Shown here: piece by piece, positions 49,419 through 61,306 of the stretch
How positions within the stretch are numbered: position 1 is the stretch's first letter
How the letters are laid out: each line of letters begins with the position of its first letter
Source: Eledone cirrhosa
Taxonomy: Eukaryota; Mollusca; Cephalopoda; Octopoda; Eledonidae
Assembly: GCA_964016885.1 (NCBI GenBank)
Contig: OZ024748.1
Location: 37,835,047-37,899,046, forward strand
Direction of reading: 5' to 3'
Length of the DNA stretch: 64,000 bases
Made by a program: the position numbers and the translations under genes
The notes under the pieces: generated by a model
Databases searched by the model: none
What the model saw: the letters and a program-made list of their open reading frames with translations, nothing else
What the model was told of the DNA's origin: nothing

Positions 49419-52400
49419 AGTAAAAATATAAAGAATGTTTCAAAGGAGGTAAGTGTTGTGATTAAAAGAAGGAAAAATATAAAGAATGTTGCGAAAGAGG
49501 TAAGAGTTGTGATTAAAAAGAAGGAAAAATATAAAGAATGTTGCGAAGGAGGTAAGAGTTGTGATTAAAAAGAAGGGAAAATATAAAGAATCTTACGAAG
49601 GAGGTAAGAGTTGTGATTAAAAAGAAGGGAAAATATAAAGAATGTTGCGAAAGAGCTAAGTGTTGTGATTAAAAATAAGGAAAAATATAAAGAATGTTGC
49701 GAAGGAGGTAAGTGTTGTGATTACAAAGAAAGAAAAATATAAAGAATGTTACCATGGAGGTAAGTGTTGTGGTTAAAAAGAAGGAAAAATATAAAGAATG
49801 TTGCGAAGGAGGTAGGTGTTGTGATTAAAAAGAAGGAAAAATATAAAGAATGTTACGAAGGAGGCAAGTGTTGTGATTAAAAAGAAGGAAAAATATAAAG
49901 AAATTTACGAAGGAGATAAGATTAGTGATTAAAAAGAAGGAAAACTATAAAGAATATTGCGAAAGAGGTAAGTGTTGTGATTAAGAAGAAGGAAAAATAT
50001 AAAGAATGTTGCGAAGGAGGTAAGAGTGTTGATTAAAAAGAAGTAAAAATATAAAGAATGTTGCGAAGGAGGTAAGTGTTGTGATTAAAAAGAGGGAAAA
50101 ATATAAAGAATGTTACGAAGGAGGTAAGAGTTGTGATTAAAAAGAAGGAAAAATATAAAAAATGTTGCGAAGGAGGTAAGTGTTGAGATTAAAAAGAAGG
50201 AAAAATATAAAGAATGTTACGAAGGAGGTAAGTGTTGTGATTAAAAAGAAGGAAAAATATAAAAAATGTTACGAAGGAGGTAATTGTTGTGATTAAAAAG
50301 AATGAAAAATATAAAGAAATTTACAAAGGAGATAAGAGTAGTGATTAAAAAGAAGGAAAACTATAAAGAATATTGCGAAAGAGGTAAGTGTTGTGATTAA
50401 AAAAAAGGAAAAATATAAAGAATATTGCGAAGGAGGTAAGGGTTGTGATTAAAGAGAAGGAAAAATATAAAAAAATGTTGCGAAGGAGGTAAGTGTTGTA
50501 ATTAAAAAGAAGGAAAAATATAAATAATTTTGCGAAGGAGGTAAGTGTTGTGATTAAAAATAAGGAAAAATATAAAGAATGTTGCGAAGGAGGTAAGAGT
50601 TGTGATTAAAAAGAAGGAATAATATGAAGAATGTTGCGAAGGAGGTAAGTGTTGTGATTAAAAAGAAGTAAAAATATAAAGAATGTTTCAAAGGAGGTAA
50701 GTGTTGTGATTAAAAGAAGGAAAAATATAAAGAATGTTGCGAAAGAGGTAAGAGTTGTGATTAAAAAGAAGGAAAAATATAAAGAATGTTGCGAAGGAGG
50801 TAAGAGTTGTGATTAAAAAGAAGGAAAAATATAAAGAATCTTACGAAGGAGGTAAGAGTTGTGATTAAAAAGAAGGAAAAATATAAAGAATGTTGCGAAG
50901 GAGGTAAGAGTTGTGATTAAAAAGAAGGGAAAATATAAAGAATGTTGCGAAGGAGGTAAGTGTTGTGATTAAAAAGAAGGAAAAATATAAAGAATGTTGC
51001 GAAGGAGGTAAGTGTTGTGATTAAAAAGAAAGAAAAATATAAAGAATGTTACCATGGAGGTAAGAGTTTTGGTTAAAAAGAAGGAAAAATATAAAGAATG
51101 TTGCGAAGGAGGTAAGTGTTGTGATTAAAAAGAAGGAAAAATATAAAGAATGTTACGAAGGAGGTAAGTGTTGTGATTAAAAAGAAGGAAAAATATAAAG
51201 AAATTTACGAAGGAGATAAGATTAGTGATTAAAAAGAAGGAAAACTATAAACAATATTGCGAAAGAGGTAAGTGTTGTGATTAAGAAGAAGGAAAAATAT
51301 AAAGAATGTTGCGAAGGAGGTAAGAGTGTTGATTAAAAAGAAGGAAAATATAGAGAATGTTGCGAAGGAGGTAAGTGTTGTGATTAAAAAGAGGGAAAAA
51401 TATAAAGAATGTTACGAAGGAGGTAAGAGTTGTGATTAAAAAGAAGGAAAAATATAAAAAATGTTGCGAAGGAGGTAAGTGTTGAGATTAAAAAGAAGGA
51501 AAAATATAAAGAATGTTACGAAGGAGGTAAGTGTTGTGATTAAAAAGAAGGAAAAATATAAAAATGTTACGAAGGAGGTAATTGTTGTGATTAAAAAGAA
51601 TGAAAAATATAAAGAAATTTACAAAGGAGATAAGAGTAGTGATTAAAAAGAAGGAAAACTATAAAGAATATTGCGAAAGAGGTAAGTGTTGTGATTAAAA
51701 AAAAGGAAAAATATAAAGAATATTGCGAAGGAGGTAAGGGTTGTGATTAAAAAGAAGGAAAAATATAAAGAATGTTACGAAGGAGGTAACAGCTGTGATT
51801 AAAGAGAAGGAAAAATATAAAAAAATGTTGCGAAGGAGGTAAGTGTTGTAATTAAAAAGAAGGAAAAATATAAATAATTTTGCGAAGGAGGTAAGTGTTG
51901 TGATTAAAAATAAGGAAAAATATAAAGAATGTTGCGAAGGAGGTAAGAGTTGTGATTAAAAAGAAGGAATAATATGAAGAATGTTGCGAAGGAGGTAAGT
52001 GTTGTGATTAAAAAGAAGTAAAAATATAAAGAATGTTTCAAAGGAGGTAAGTGTTGTGATTAAAAGAAGGAAAAATATAAAGAATGTTGCGAAAGAGGTA
52101 AGAGTTGTGATTAAAAAGAAGGAAAAATATAAAGAATGTTGCGAAGGAGGTAAGAGTTGTGATTAAAAAGAAGGAAAAATATAAAGAATCTTACGAAGGA
52201 GGTAAGAGTTGTGATTCAAAAGAAGGAAAAATATAAAGAATGTTGCGAAGGAGGTAAGAGTTGTGATTAAAAAGAAGGGAAAATATAAAGAATGTTGCGA
52301 AGGAGGTAAGTGTTGTGATTAAAAAGAAGGAAAAATATAAAGAATGTTGCGAAGGAGGTAAGTGTTGTGATTAAAAAGAAAGAAAAATATAAAGAATGTT

Positions 52401-53470
52401 ACCATGGAGGTAAGAGTTTTGGTTAAAAAGAAGGGAAAATATAAAGAATGTTGCGAAGGAGGTAAGTGTTGTGATTAAAAAGAAGGAAAAATATAAAGAA
52501 TGTTACGAAGGAGGTAAGTGTTGTGATTAAAAAGAAGGAAAAATATAAAGAAATTTACGAAGGAGATAAGATTAGTGATTAAAAAGAAGGAAAACTATAA
52601 ACAATATTGCGAAAGAGGTAAGTGTTGTGATTAAGAAGAAGGAAAAATATAAAGAATGTTGCGAAGGAGGTAAGAGTGTTGATTAAAAAGAAGGAAAATA
52701 TAGAGAATGTTGCGAAGGAGGTAAGTGTTGTGATTAAAAAGAGGGAAAAATATAAAGAATGTTACGAAGGAGGTAAGAGTTGTGATTAAAAAGAAGGAAA
52801 AATATAGAAAATGTTGCGAAGGAGGTAAGTGTTGAGATTAAAAAGAAGGAAAAATATAAAGAATGTTACGAAGGAGGTAAGTGTTGTGATTAAAAAGAAG
52901 GAAAAATATAAAAATGTTTCGAAGGAGGTAATTGTTGTGATTAAAAAGAATGAAAAATATAAAGAAATTTACAAAGGAGATAAGAGTAGTTATTAAAAAG
53001 AAGGAAAACTATAAAGAATATTGCGAAAGAGGTAAGTGTTGTGATTAAAAAAAAGGAAAAAATATAAAGAATATTGCGAAGGAGGTAAGAGTTGTGATTA
53101 AAAAGAAGGAAAAATATAAAGAATCTTACGAAGGAGGTAAGAGTTGTGATTAAAAAGAACGAAAAATATAAAGAATGTTGCGAAGGAGGTAAGAGTTGTG
53201 ATTAAAAAGAAGGGAAAATATAAAGAATGTTGCGAAAGAGCTAAGTGTTGTAATTAAAAATAAGGAAAAATATAAAGAATGTTGCGAAGGAGGTAAGAGT
53301 GTTGATTAAAAAGAAGGAAACACATAAAGAATGTTGCGAAGGAGGTAAGTGTTGTGATTAAAAAGAAAGAAAAATATAAAGAATGTTACCATGGAGGTAA
53401 GAGTTGTGGTTAAAAAGAAGGAAAAATATAAAGAATGTTGCGAAGGAGGTAAGTGTTGTGATTAAAAAGA
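49419..53470 (+). repeat. Family E unit, copy 2 (4,052 bp)
   Basis: This copy is colinear with copy 1 at an offset of 4,052 bp, including private marks of the second sub-unit (GATTCAAAAG near 52,215; six-A GGAAAAAATATAAAG near 53,055). One monomer (GAGTGTTGATTAAAAATAAGG) is missing near 49,700 relative to 45,610. Confidence 0.85.
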
Positions 53471-54560
53471 AGGAAAAATATAAAGAATGTTACGAAGGAG
53501 GTAAGTCTTGTGATTAAAAAGGAGGACAAATATAAAGAATGTTGCCAAGGAGGTAAGTGTTGTGATTAAAAAGAAGGAAAACTATAAAGAATATTGCGAA
53601 AGAGGTAAGTGTTGTGATTAAGAAGAAGGAAAAATATAAAGAATGTTGCGAAGGAGGTAAGAGTGTTGATTAAAAAGAAGGAAAAATATAAAGAATGTTG
53701 CGAAGGAGGTAAGTGTTGTGATTAAAAAGAGGGAAAAATATAAAGAATGTTACGAAGGAGGTAAGAGTTGTGATTAAAAAGAAGGAAAAATATAAAAAAT
53801 GTTGCGAAGGAGGTAAGTGTTGAGATTAAAAAGAAGGAAAAATATAAAGAATGTTACGAAGGAGGTAAGTGTTGTGATTAAAAAGAAGGAAAAATATAAA
53901 AATGTTACGAAGGAGGTAATTGTTGTGATTAAAAAGAATGAAAAATATAAAGAAATTTACAAAGGAGATAAGAGTAGTGATTAAAAAGAAGGAAAACTAT
54001 AAAGAATATTGCGAAAGAGGTAAGTGTTGTGATTAAAAAGAAGTAAAAATATAAAGAATGTTTCAAAGGAGGTAAGTGTTGTGATTAAAAAGAAGGAAAA
54101 ATATAAAGAACGTTGCGAAGGAGGTAAGTGTTGTGATTAAAAAGAAGGAAAAATATAAAGAATGTTACGAAGGAGGTAAGTGTTGTGATTAAAAAGAAGG
54201 AAAAATATAAAGAATGTTACGAAGGAGGTAAGAGTGGTGATATAAAAAGAAGGAAATATATAAAAAAATATTGCGAAAGAGGTAAGTGTTGTGATTAAAA
54301 AGAAGGAAAAATATAAAGAATGTTGCGAAGGAGGTAAGAGTGTTGATTAAAAAGAAGGAAAAATATAAAGAATGTTGCGAAGGAGGTAAGTGTTGTGATT
54401 AAAAAGAAGGAAAAATATAAAGAATGTTGCGAAGGAGGTAAGTGTTGTGTTTAAAAAGAAGGAAAAATATAAAGAACGTTGCGTAAGAGGTAAGTCTTGT
54501 GATTAAAAAGAAGGAAAAATATAAAGAATGTTGCGAAGGAGGTAAGAGTGTTGATTAAAA
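53471..54560 (+). repeat. Linker segment between family E copies 2 and 3
   Basis: About 1.1 kb separates the two family E copies. It resembles 43,330-44,320 of region G in monomer order, including the GATATAAAAAGAAGG monomer (44,056 and 54,239) and the GCGTAAGAGG monomer. It accounts for the longer spacing between copies 2 and 3 (4,886 against 4,052 bp). A related copy follows copy 3 at about 58,460-59,470. Confidence 0.7.
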
Positions 54561-57500
54561 ATAAGGAAAAATATAAAGAATGTTGCGAAGGAGGTAAGTG
54601 TTGTGATTACAAAGAAAGAAAAATATAAAGAATGTTACCATGGAGGTAAGTGTTGTGGTTAAAAAGAAGGACAAATATAAAGAATGTTGCGAAGGAGGTA
54701 GGTGTTGTGATTAAAAAGAAGGAAAAATATAAAGAATGTTACGAAGGAGGCAAGTGTTGTGATTAAAAAGAAGGAAAAATATAAAGAAGTTTACGAAGGA
54801 GATAAGATTAGTGATTAAAAAGAAGGAAAACTATAAAGAATATTGCGAAAGAGGTAAGTGTTGTGATTAAGAAGAAGGAAAAATATAAAGAATGTTGCGA
54901 AGGAGGTAAGAGTGTTGATTAAAAAGAAGGAAAAATATAAAGAATGTTGCGAAGGAGGTAAGTGTTGTGATTAAAAAGAGGGAAAAATATAAAGAATGTT
55001 ACGAAGGAGGTAAGAGTTGTGATTAAAAAGAAGGAAAAATATAAAAAATGTTGCGAAGGAGGTAAGTGTTGAGATTAAAAAGAAGGAAAAATATAAAGAA
55101 TGTTACGAAGGAGGTAAGTGTTGTGATTAAAAAGAAGGAAAAATATAAAAAATGTTACGAAGGAGGTAATTGTTGTGATTAAAAAGAATGAAAAATATAA
55201 AGAAATTTACAAAGGAGATAAGAGTAGTGATTAAAAAGAAGGAAAACTATAAAGAATATTGCGAAAGAGGTAAGTGTTGTGATTAAAAAAAAGGAAAAAT
55301 ATAAAGAATATTGCGAAGGAGGTAAGGGTTGTGATTAAAGAGAAGGAAAAATATAAAAAAATGTTGCGAAGGAGGTAAGTGTTGTAATTAAAAAGAAGGA
55401 AAAATATAAATAATTTTGCGAAGGAGGTAAGTGTTGTGATTAAAAATAAGGAAAAATATAAAGAATGTTGCGAAGGAGGTAAGAGTTGTGATTAAAAAGA
55501 AGGAATAATATGAAGAATGTTGCGAAGGAGGTAAGTGTTGTGATTAAAAAGAAGTAAAAATATAAAGAATGTTTCAAAGGAGGTAAGTGTTGTGATTAAA
55601 AGAAGGAAAAATATAAAGAATGTTGCGAAAGAGGTAAGAGTTGTGATTAAAAAGAAGGAAAAATATAAAGAATGTTGCGAAGGAGGTAAGAGTTGTGATT
55701 AAAAAGAAGGAAAAATATAAAGAATCTTACGAAGGAGGTAAGAGTTGTGATTAAAAAGAAGGAAAAATATAAAGAATGTTGCGAAGGAGGTAAGAGTTGT
55801 GATTAAAAAGAAGGGAAAATATAAAGAATGTTGCGAAGGAGGTAAGTGTTGTGATTAAAAAGAAGGAAAAATATAAAGAATGTTGCGAAGGAGGTAAGTG
55901 TTGTGATTAAAAAGAAAGAAAAATATAAAGAATGTTACCATGGAGGTAAGAGTTTTGGTTAAAAAGAAGGAAAAATATAAAGAATGTTGCGAAGGAGGTA
56001 AGTGTTGTGATTAAAAAGAAGGAAAAATATAAAGAATGTTACGAAGGAGGTAAGTGTTGTGATTAAAAAGAAGGAAAAATATAAAGAAATTTACGAAGGA
56101 GATAAGATTAGTGATTAAAAAGAAGGAAAACTATAAACAATATTGCGAAAGAGGTAAGTGTTGTGATTAAGAAGAAGGAAAAATATAAAGAATGTTGCGA
56201 AGGAGGTAAGAGTGTTGATTAAAAAGAAGGAAAATATAGAGAATGTTGCGAAGGAGGTAAGTGTTGTGATTAAAAAGAGGGAAAAATATAAAGAATGTTA
56301 CGAAGGAGGTAAGAGTTGTGATTAAAAAGAAGGAAAAATATAAAAAATGTTGCGAAGGAGGTAAGTGTTGAGATTAAAAAGAAGGAAAAATATAAAGAAT
56401 GTTACGAAGGAGGTAAGTGTTGTGATTAAAAAGAAGGAAAAATATAAAAATGTTACGAAGGAGGTAATTGTTGTGATTAAAAAGAATGAAAAATATAAAG
56501 AAATTTACAAAGGAGATAAGAGTAGTGATTAAAAAGAAGGAAAACTATAAAGAATATTGCGAAAGAGGTAAGTGTTGTGATTAAAAAAAAGGAAAAATAT
56601 AAAGAATATTGCGAAGGAGGTAAGGGTTGTGATTAAAAAGAAGGAAAAATATAAAGAATGTTACGAAGGAGGTAACAGCTGTGATTAAAGAGAAGGAAAA
56701 ATATAAAAAAATGTTGCGAAGGAGGTAAGTGTTGTAATTAAAAAGAAGGAAAAATATAAATAATTTTGCGAAGGAGGTAAGTGTTGTGATTAAAAATAAG
56801 AAAAAATATAAAGAATGTTGCGAAGGAGGTAAGAGTTGTGATTAAAAAGAAGGAATAATATGAAGAATGTTGCGAAGGAGGTAAGTGTTGTGATTAAAAA
56901 GAAGTAAAAATATAAAGAATGTTTCAAAGGAGGTAAGTGTTGTGATTAAAAGAAGGAAAAATATAAAGAATGTTGCGAAAGAGGTAAGAGTTGTGATTAA
57001 AAAGAAGGAAAAATATAAAGAATGTTGCGAAGGAGGTAAGAGTTGTGATTAAAAAGAAGGAAAAATATAAAGAATCTTACGAAGGAGGTAAGAGTTGTGA
57101 TTAAAAAGAAGGAAAAATATAAAGGATGTTGCGAAGGAGGTAAGAGTTGTGATTAAAAAGAAGGGAAAATATAAAGAATGTTGCGAAGGAGGTAAGTGTT
57201 GTGATTAAAAAGAAGGAAAAATATAAAGAATGTTGCGAAGAAGGTAAGTGTTGTGATTAAAAAGAAAGAAAAATATAAAGAATGTTACCATGGAGGTAAG
57301 AGTTTTGGTTAAAAAGAAGGGAAAATATAAAGAATGTTGCGAAGGAGGTAAGTGTTGTGATTAAAAAGAAGGAAAAATATAAAGAATGTTACGAAGGAGG
57401 TAAGTGTTGTGATTAAAAAGAAGGAAAAATATAAAGAAATTTACGAAGGAGATAAGATTAGTGATTAAAAAGAAGGAAAACTATAAACAATATTGCGAAA

Positions 57501-58450
57501 GAGGTAAGTGTTGTGATTAAGAAGAAGGAAAAATATAAAGAATGTTGCGAAGGAGGTAAGAGTGTTGATTAAAAAGAAGGAAAATATAGAGAATGTTGCG
57601 AAGGAGGTAAGTGTTGTGATTAAAAAGAGGGAAAAATATAAAGAATGTTACGAAGGAGGTAAGAGTTGTGATTAAAAAGAAGGAAAAATATAGAAAATGT
57701 TGCGAAGGAGGTAAGTGTTGAGATTAAAAAGAAGGAAAAATATAAAGAATGTTACGAAGGAGGTAAGTGTTGTGATTAAAAAGAAGGAAAAATATAAAAA
57801 TGTTTCGAAGGAGGTAATTGTTGTGATTAAAAAGAATGAAAAATATAAAGAAATTTACAAAGGAGATAAGAGTAGTTATTAAAAAGAAGGAAAACTATAA
57901 AGAATATTGCGAAAGAGGTAAGTGTTGTGATTAAAAAAAAGGAAAAAATATAAAGAATATTGCGAAGGAGGTAAGAGTTGTGATTAAAAAGAAGGAAAAA
58001 TATAAAGAATCTTACGAAGGAGGTAAGAGTTGTGATTAAAAAGAACGAAAAATATAAAGAATGTTGCGAAGGAGGTAAGAGTTGTGATTAAAAAGAAGGG
58101 AAAATATAAAGAATGTTGCGAAAGAGCTAAGTGTTGTAATTAAAAATAAGGAAAAATATAAAGAATGTTGCGAAGGAGGTAAGAGTGTTGATTAAAAAGA
58201 AGGAAACACATAAAGAATGTTGCGAAGGAGGTAAGTGTTGTGATTAAAAAGAAAGAAAAATATAAAGAATGTTACCATGGAGGTAAGAGTTGTGGTTAAA
58301 AAGAAGGAAAAATATAAAGAATGTTGCGAAGGAGGTAAGTGTTGTGATTAAAAAGAAGGAAAAATATAAAGAATGTTACGAAGGAGGTAAGTCTTGTGAT
58401 TAAAAAGAAGGACAAATATAAAGAATGTTGCCAAGGAGGTAAGTGTTGTG
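54561..58450 (+). repeat. Family E unit, copy 3
   Basis: CATGG positions 54,639, 55,939, 57,289 and 58,276 match copy 2 at a constant 4,886 bp, and the internal 1,300, 1,350 and 987 bp spacings equal those of copy 2. Isolated private changes include AAAGGATG near 57,125 and GAAGAAGG near 57,240. Confidence 0.84.
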
Positions 58451-61120
58451 ATTAAAAAGAAGGAAAACTATAAAGAATATTGCGAAAGAGCTAAGTGTTG
58501 TAATTAAAAATAAGGAAAAATATAAAGAATGTTGCGAAGGAGGTAAGAGTGTTGATTAAAAAGAAGGAAACACATAAAGAATGTTGCGAAGGAGGTAAGT
58601 GTTGTGATTAAGAAGAAGGAAAAATATAAAGAATGTTGCGAAGGAGGTAAGAGTGTTGATTAAAAAGAAGGAAAAATATAAAGAATGTTGCGAAGGAGGT
58701 AAGTGTTGTGATTAAAAAGAGGTAAAAATATAAAGAATGTTACGAAGGAGGTAAGAGTTGTGATTAAAAAGAAGGAAAAATATAAAAAATGTTGCGAAGG
58801 AGGTAAGTGTTGAGATTAAAAAGAAGGAAAAATATAAAGAATGTTACGAAGGAGGTAAGTGTTGTGATTAAAAAGAAGGAAAAATATAAAAATGTTACGA
58901 AGGAGGTAATTGTTGTGATTAAAAAGAATGAAAAATATAAAGAAATTTACAAAGGAGATAAGAGTAGTGATTAAAAAGAAGGAAAACTATAAAGAATATT
59001 GCGAAAGAGGTAAGTGTTGTGATTAAAAAGAAGTAAAAATATAAAGAATGTTTCAAAGGAGGTAAGTGTTGTGATTAAAAAGAAGGAAAAATATAAAGAA
59101 CGTTGCGAAGGAGGTAAGTGTTGTGATTAAAAAGAAGGAAAAATATAAAGAATGTTACGAAGGAGGTAAGTGTTGTGATTAAAAAGAAGGAAAAATATAA
59201 AGAATGTTACGAAGGAGGTAAGAGTGGTGATATAAAAAGAAGGAAATATATAAAAAAATATTGCGAAAGAGGTAAGTGTTGTGATTAAAAAGAAGGAAAA
59301 ATATAAAGAATGTTGCGAAGGAGGTAAGAGTGTTGATTAAAAAGAAGGAAAAATATAAAGAATGTTGCGAAGGAGGTAAGTGTTGTGTTTAAAAAGAAGG
59401 AAAAATATAAAGAACGTTGCGTAAGAGGTAAGTCTTGTGATTAAAAAGAAGGACAAATATAAAGAATGTTGCCACGGAGCTAAGTGTTGTGATTAAAAAG
59501 AAGGAAAAATATAAAGAATGTTGCGAAGGAGGTAAGAGTGTTGATTAAAAAGAAGGAAAATATAGAGAATGTTGCGAAGGAGGTAAGTGTTGTGATTAAA
59601 AAGAGGGAAAAATATAAAGAATGTTACGAAGGAGGTAAGAGTTGTGATTAAAAAGAAGGAAAAATATAGAAAATGTTGCGAAGGAGGTAAGTGTTGAGAT
59701 TAAAAAGAAGGAAAAATATAAAGAATGTTACGAAGGAGGTAAGTGTTGTGATTAAAAAGAAGGAAAAATATAAAAATGTTTCGAAGGAGGTAATTGTTGT
59801 GATTAAAAAGAATGAAAAATATAAAGAAATTTACAAAGGAGATAAGAGTAGTTATTAAAAAGAAGGAAAACTATAAAGAATATTGCGAAAGAGGTAAGTG
59901 TTGTGATTAAAAAAAAGGAAAAAATATAAAGAATATTGCGAAGGAGGTAAGTGTTGTGATTAAAAAGAAGGAAAAATATAAAGAATGTTACGAAGGAGGT
60001 AACAGTTGTGATTAAAGAGAAGGAAAAATATAAAAATTGTTGCGAAGGAGGTAAGTGTTGTAATTAAAAAGAACGAAAAATATAAAGAATGTTGCGAAGG
60101 AGGTAAGAGTTGTGATTAAAAAGAAGGGAAAATATAAAGAATGTTGCGAAAGAGCTAAGTGTTGTAATTAAAAATAAGGAAAAATATAAAGAATGTTGCG
60201 AAGGAGGTAAGAGTGTTGATTAAAAAGAAGGAAACACATAAAGAATGTTGCGAAGGAGGTAAGAGTGTTGATTAAAAAGAAGGAAAAATATAAAGAATGT
60301 TGCGAAGGAGGTAAGTGTTGTGATTAAAAAGAGGGAAAAATATAAAGAATGTTACGAAGGAGGTAAGAGTTGTGATTAAAAAGAAGGAAAAATATAAAAA
60401 ATGTTGCGAAGGAGGTAAGTGTTGAGATTAGAAAGAAGGAAAAATATAAAGAATGTTACGAAGGAGGTAAGTGTTGTGATTAAAAAGAAGGAAAAATATA
60501 AAAATGTTACGAAGGAGGTAATTGTTGTGATTAAAAAGAATGAAAAATATAAAGAAATTTACAAAGGAGATAAGAGTAGTGATTAAAAAGAAGGAAAACT
60601 ATAAAGAATATTGCGAAAGAGGTAAGTGCTGTGATTAAAAAAAAGGAAAAATATACAGAATGTTGCGAAGGAGGTAAGAGTGTTGATTAAAAAGAAGGAA
60701 AAATATAAAGAATGTTACGAAGGAGGTAAGTGTTGTGATTAAAAAGAAGGAAAAATATAAAGAATGTTGCGAAGGAGGTAAGTGTTGTGTTTAAAAAGAA
60801 GGAAAAATATAAAGAACGTTGCGTAAGAGGTAAGTCTTGTGATTAAAAAGAAGGACAAATATAAAGAATGTTGCCACGGAGGTAAGTGTTGTAATTAAAA
60901 AGAAGGAAAATTATAAAGAATGTTACGAAGGAGGTAACAGTTGTGACTAAAGAGAAGGAAAAATATAAAAATTGTTTCGAAGGAGGTAAGTGTTGTGATT
61001 AAAAAGAAGAAAAATATAAAGAATGTTGCGAAGGAGGTAAGTGTTGTGTTTAAAAAGAAGGAAAAATATAAAGAACGTTGCGTAAGAGGTAAGTCTTGTG
61101 ATTAAAAAGAAGGACAAATA
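58451..61120 (+). repeat. Rearranged linker and family E fragments
   Basis: This stretch joins short pieces. A linker copy (about 58,460-59,470, with GATATAAAAAG at 59,229) carries two extra monomers. About 59,510-59,945 repeats the order of 57,550-57,965. A region G-like piece with GTAACAG follows, and then pieces of the linker. No CCATGG monomer is present between 58,281 and 62,485. It appears to be a junction between two long cycles. Confidence 0.65.
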
Positions 61121-61306
61121 TAATGAATGTTGCCACGGAGGTAAGTGTTGTGATTAAAAAGAAGGAAAATTATAAAGAATGTTACGAAGGAGGTAACAGT
61201 TGTGACTAAAGAGAAGGAAAAATATAAAAATTGTTTCGAAGGAGGTAAGTGTTGTGATTAAAAAGAAGAAAAATATAAAGAATGTTGCGAAGGAGGTAAG
61301 TGTTGT
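60789..61306 (+). repeat. 259-bp local tandem duplication (five monomers)
   Basis: The run GTGTTTAAAAAG, GCGTAAGAGG, GCCACGGAGG, GTGACTAAAGAG and GTTTCGAAGG occurs twice in direct succession, with GACTAAAG at 60,946 and 61,205 (offset 259). The copies differ at very few sites (TATAATGAATG near 61,120; GTAATTAAAAAG near 60,890), so the event is recent. Confidence 0.8.
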
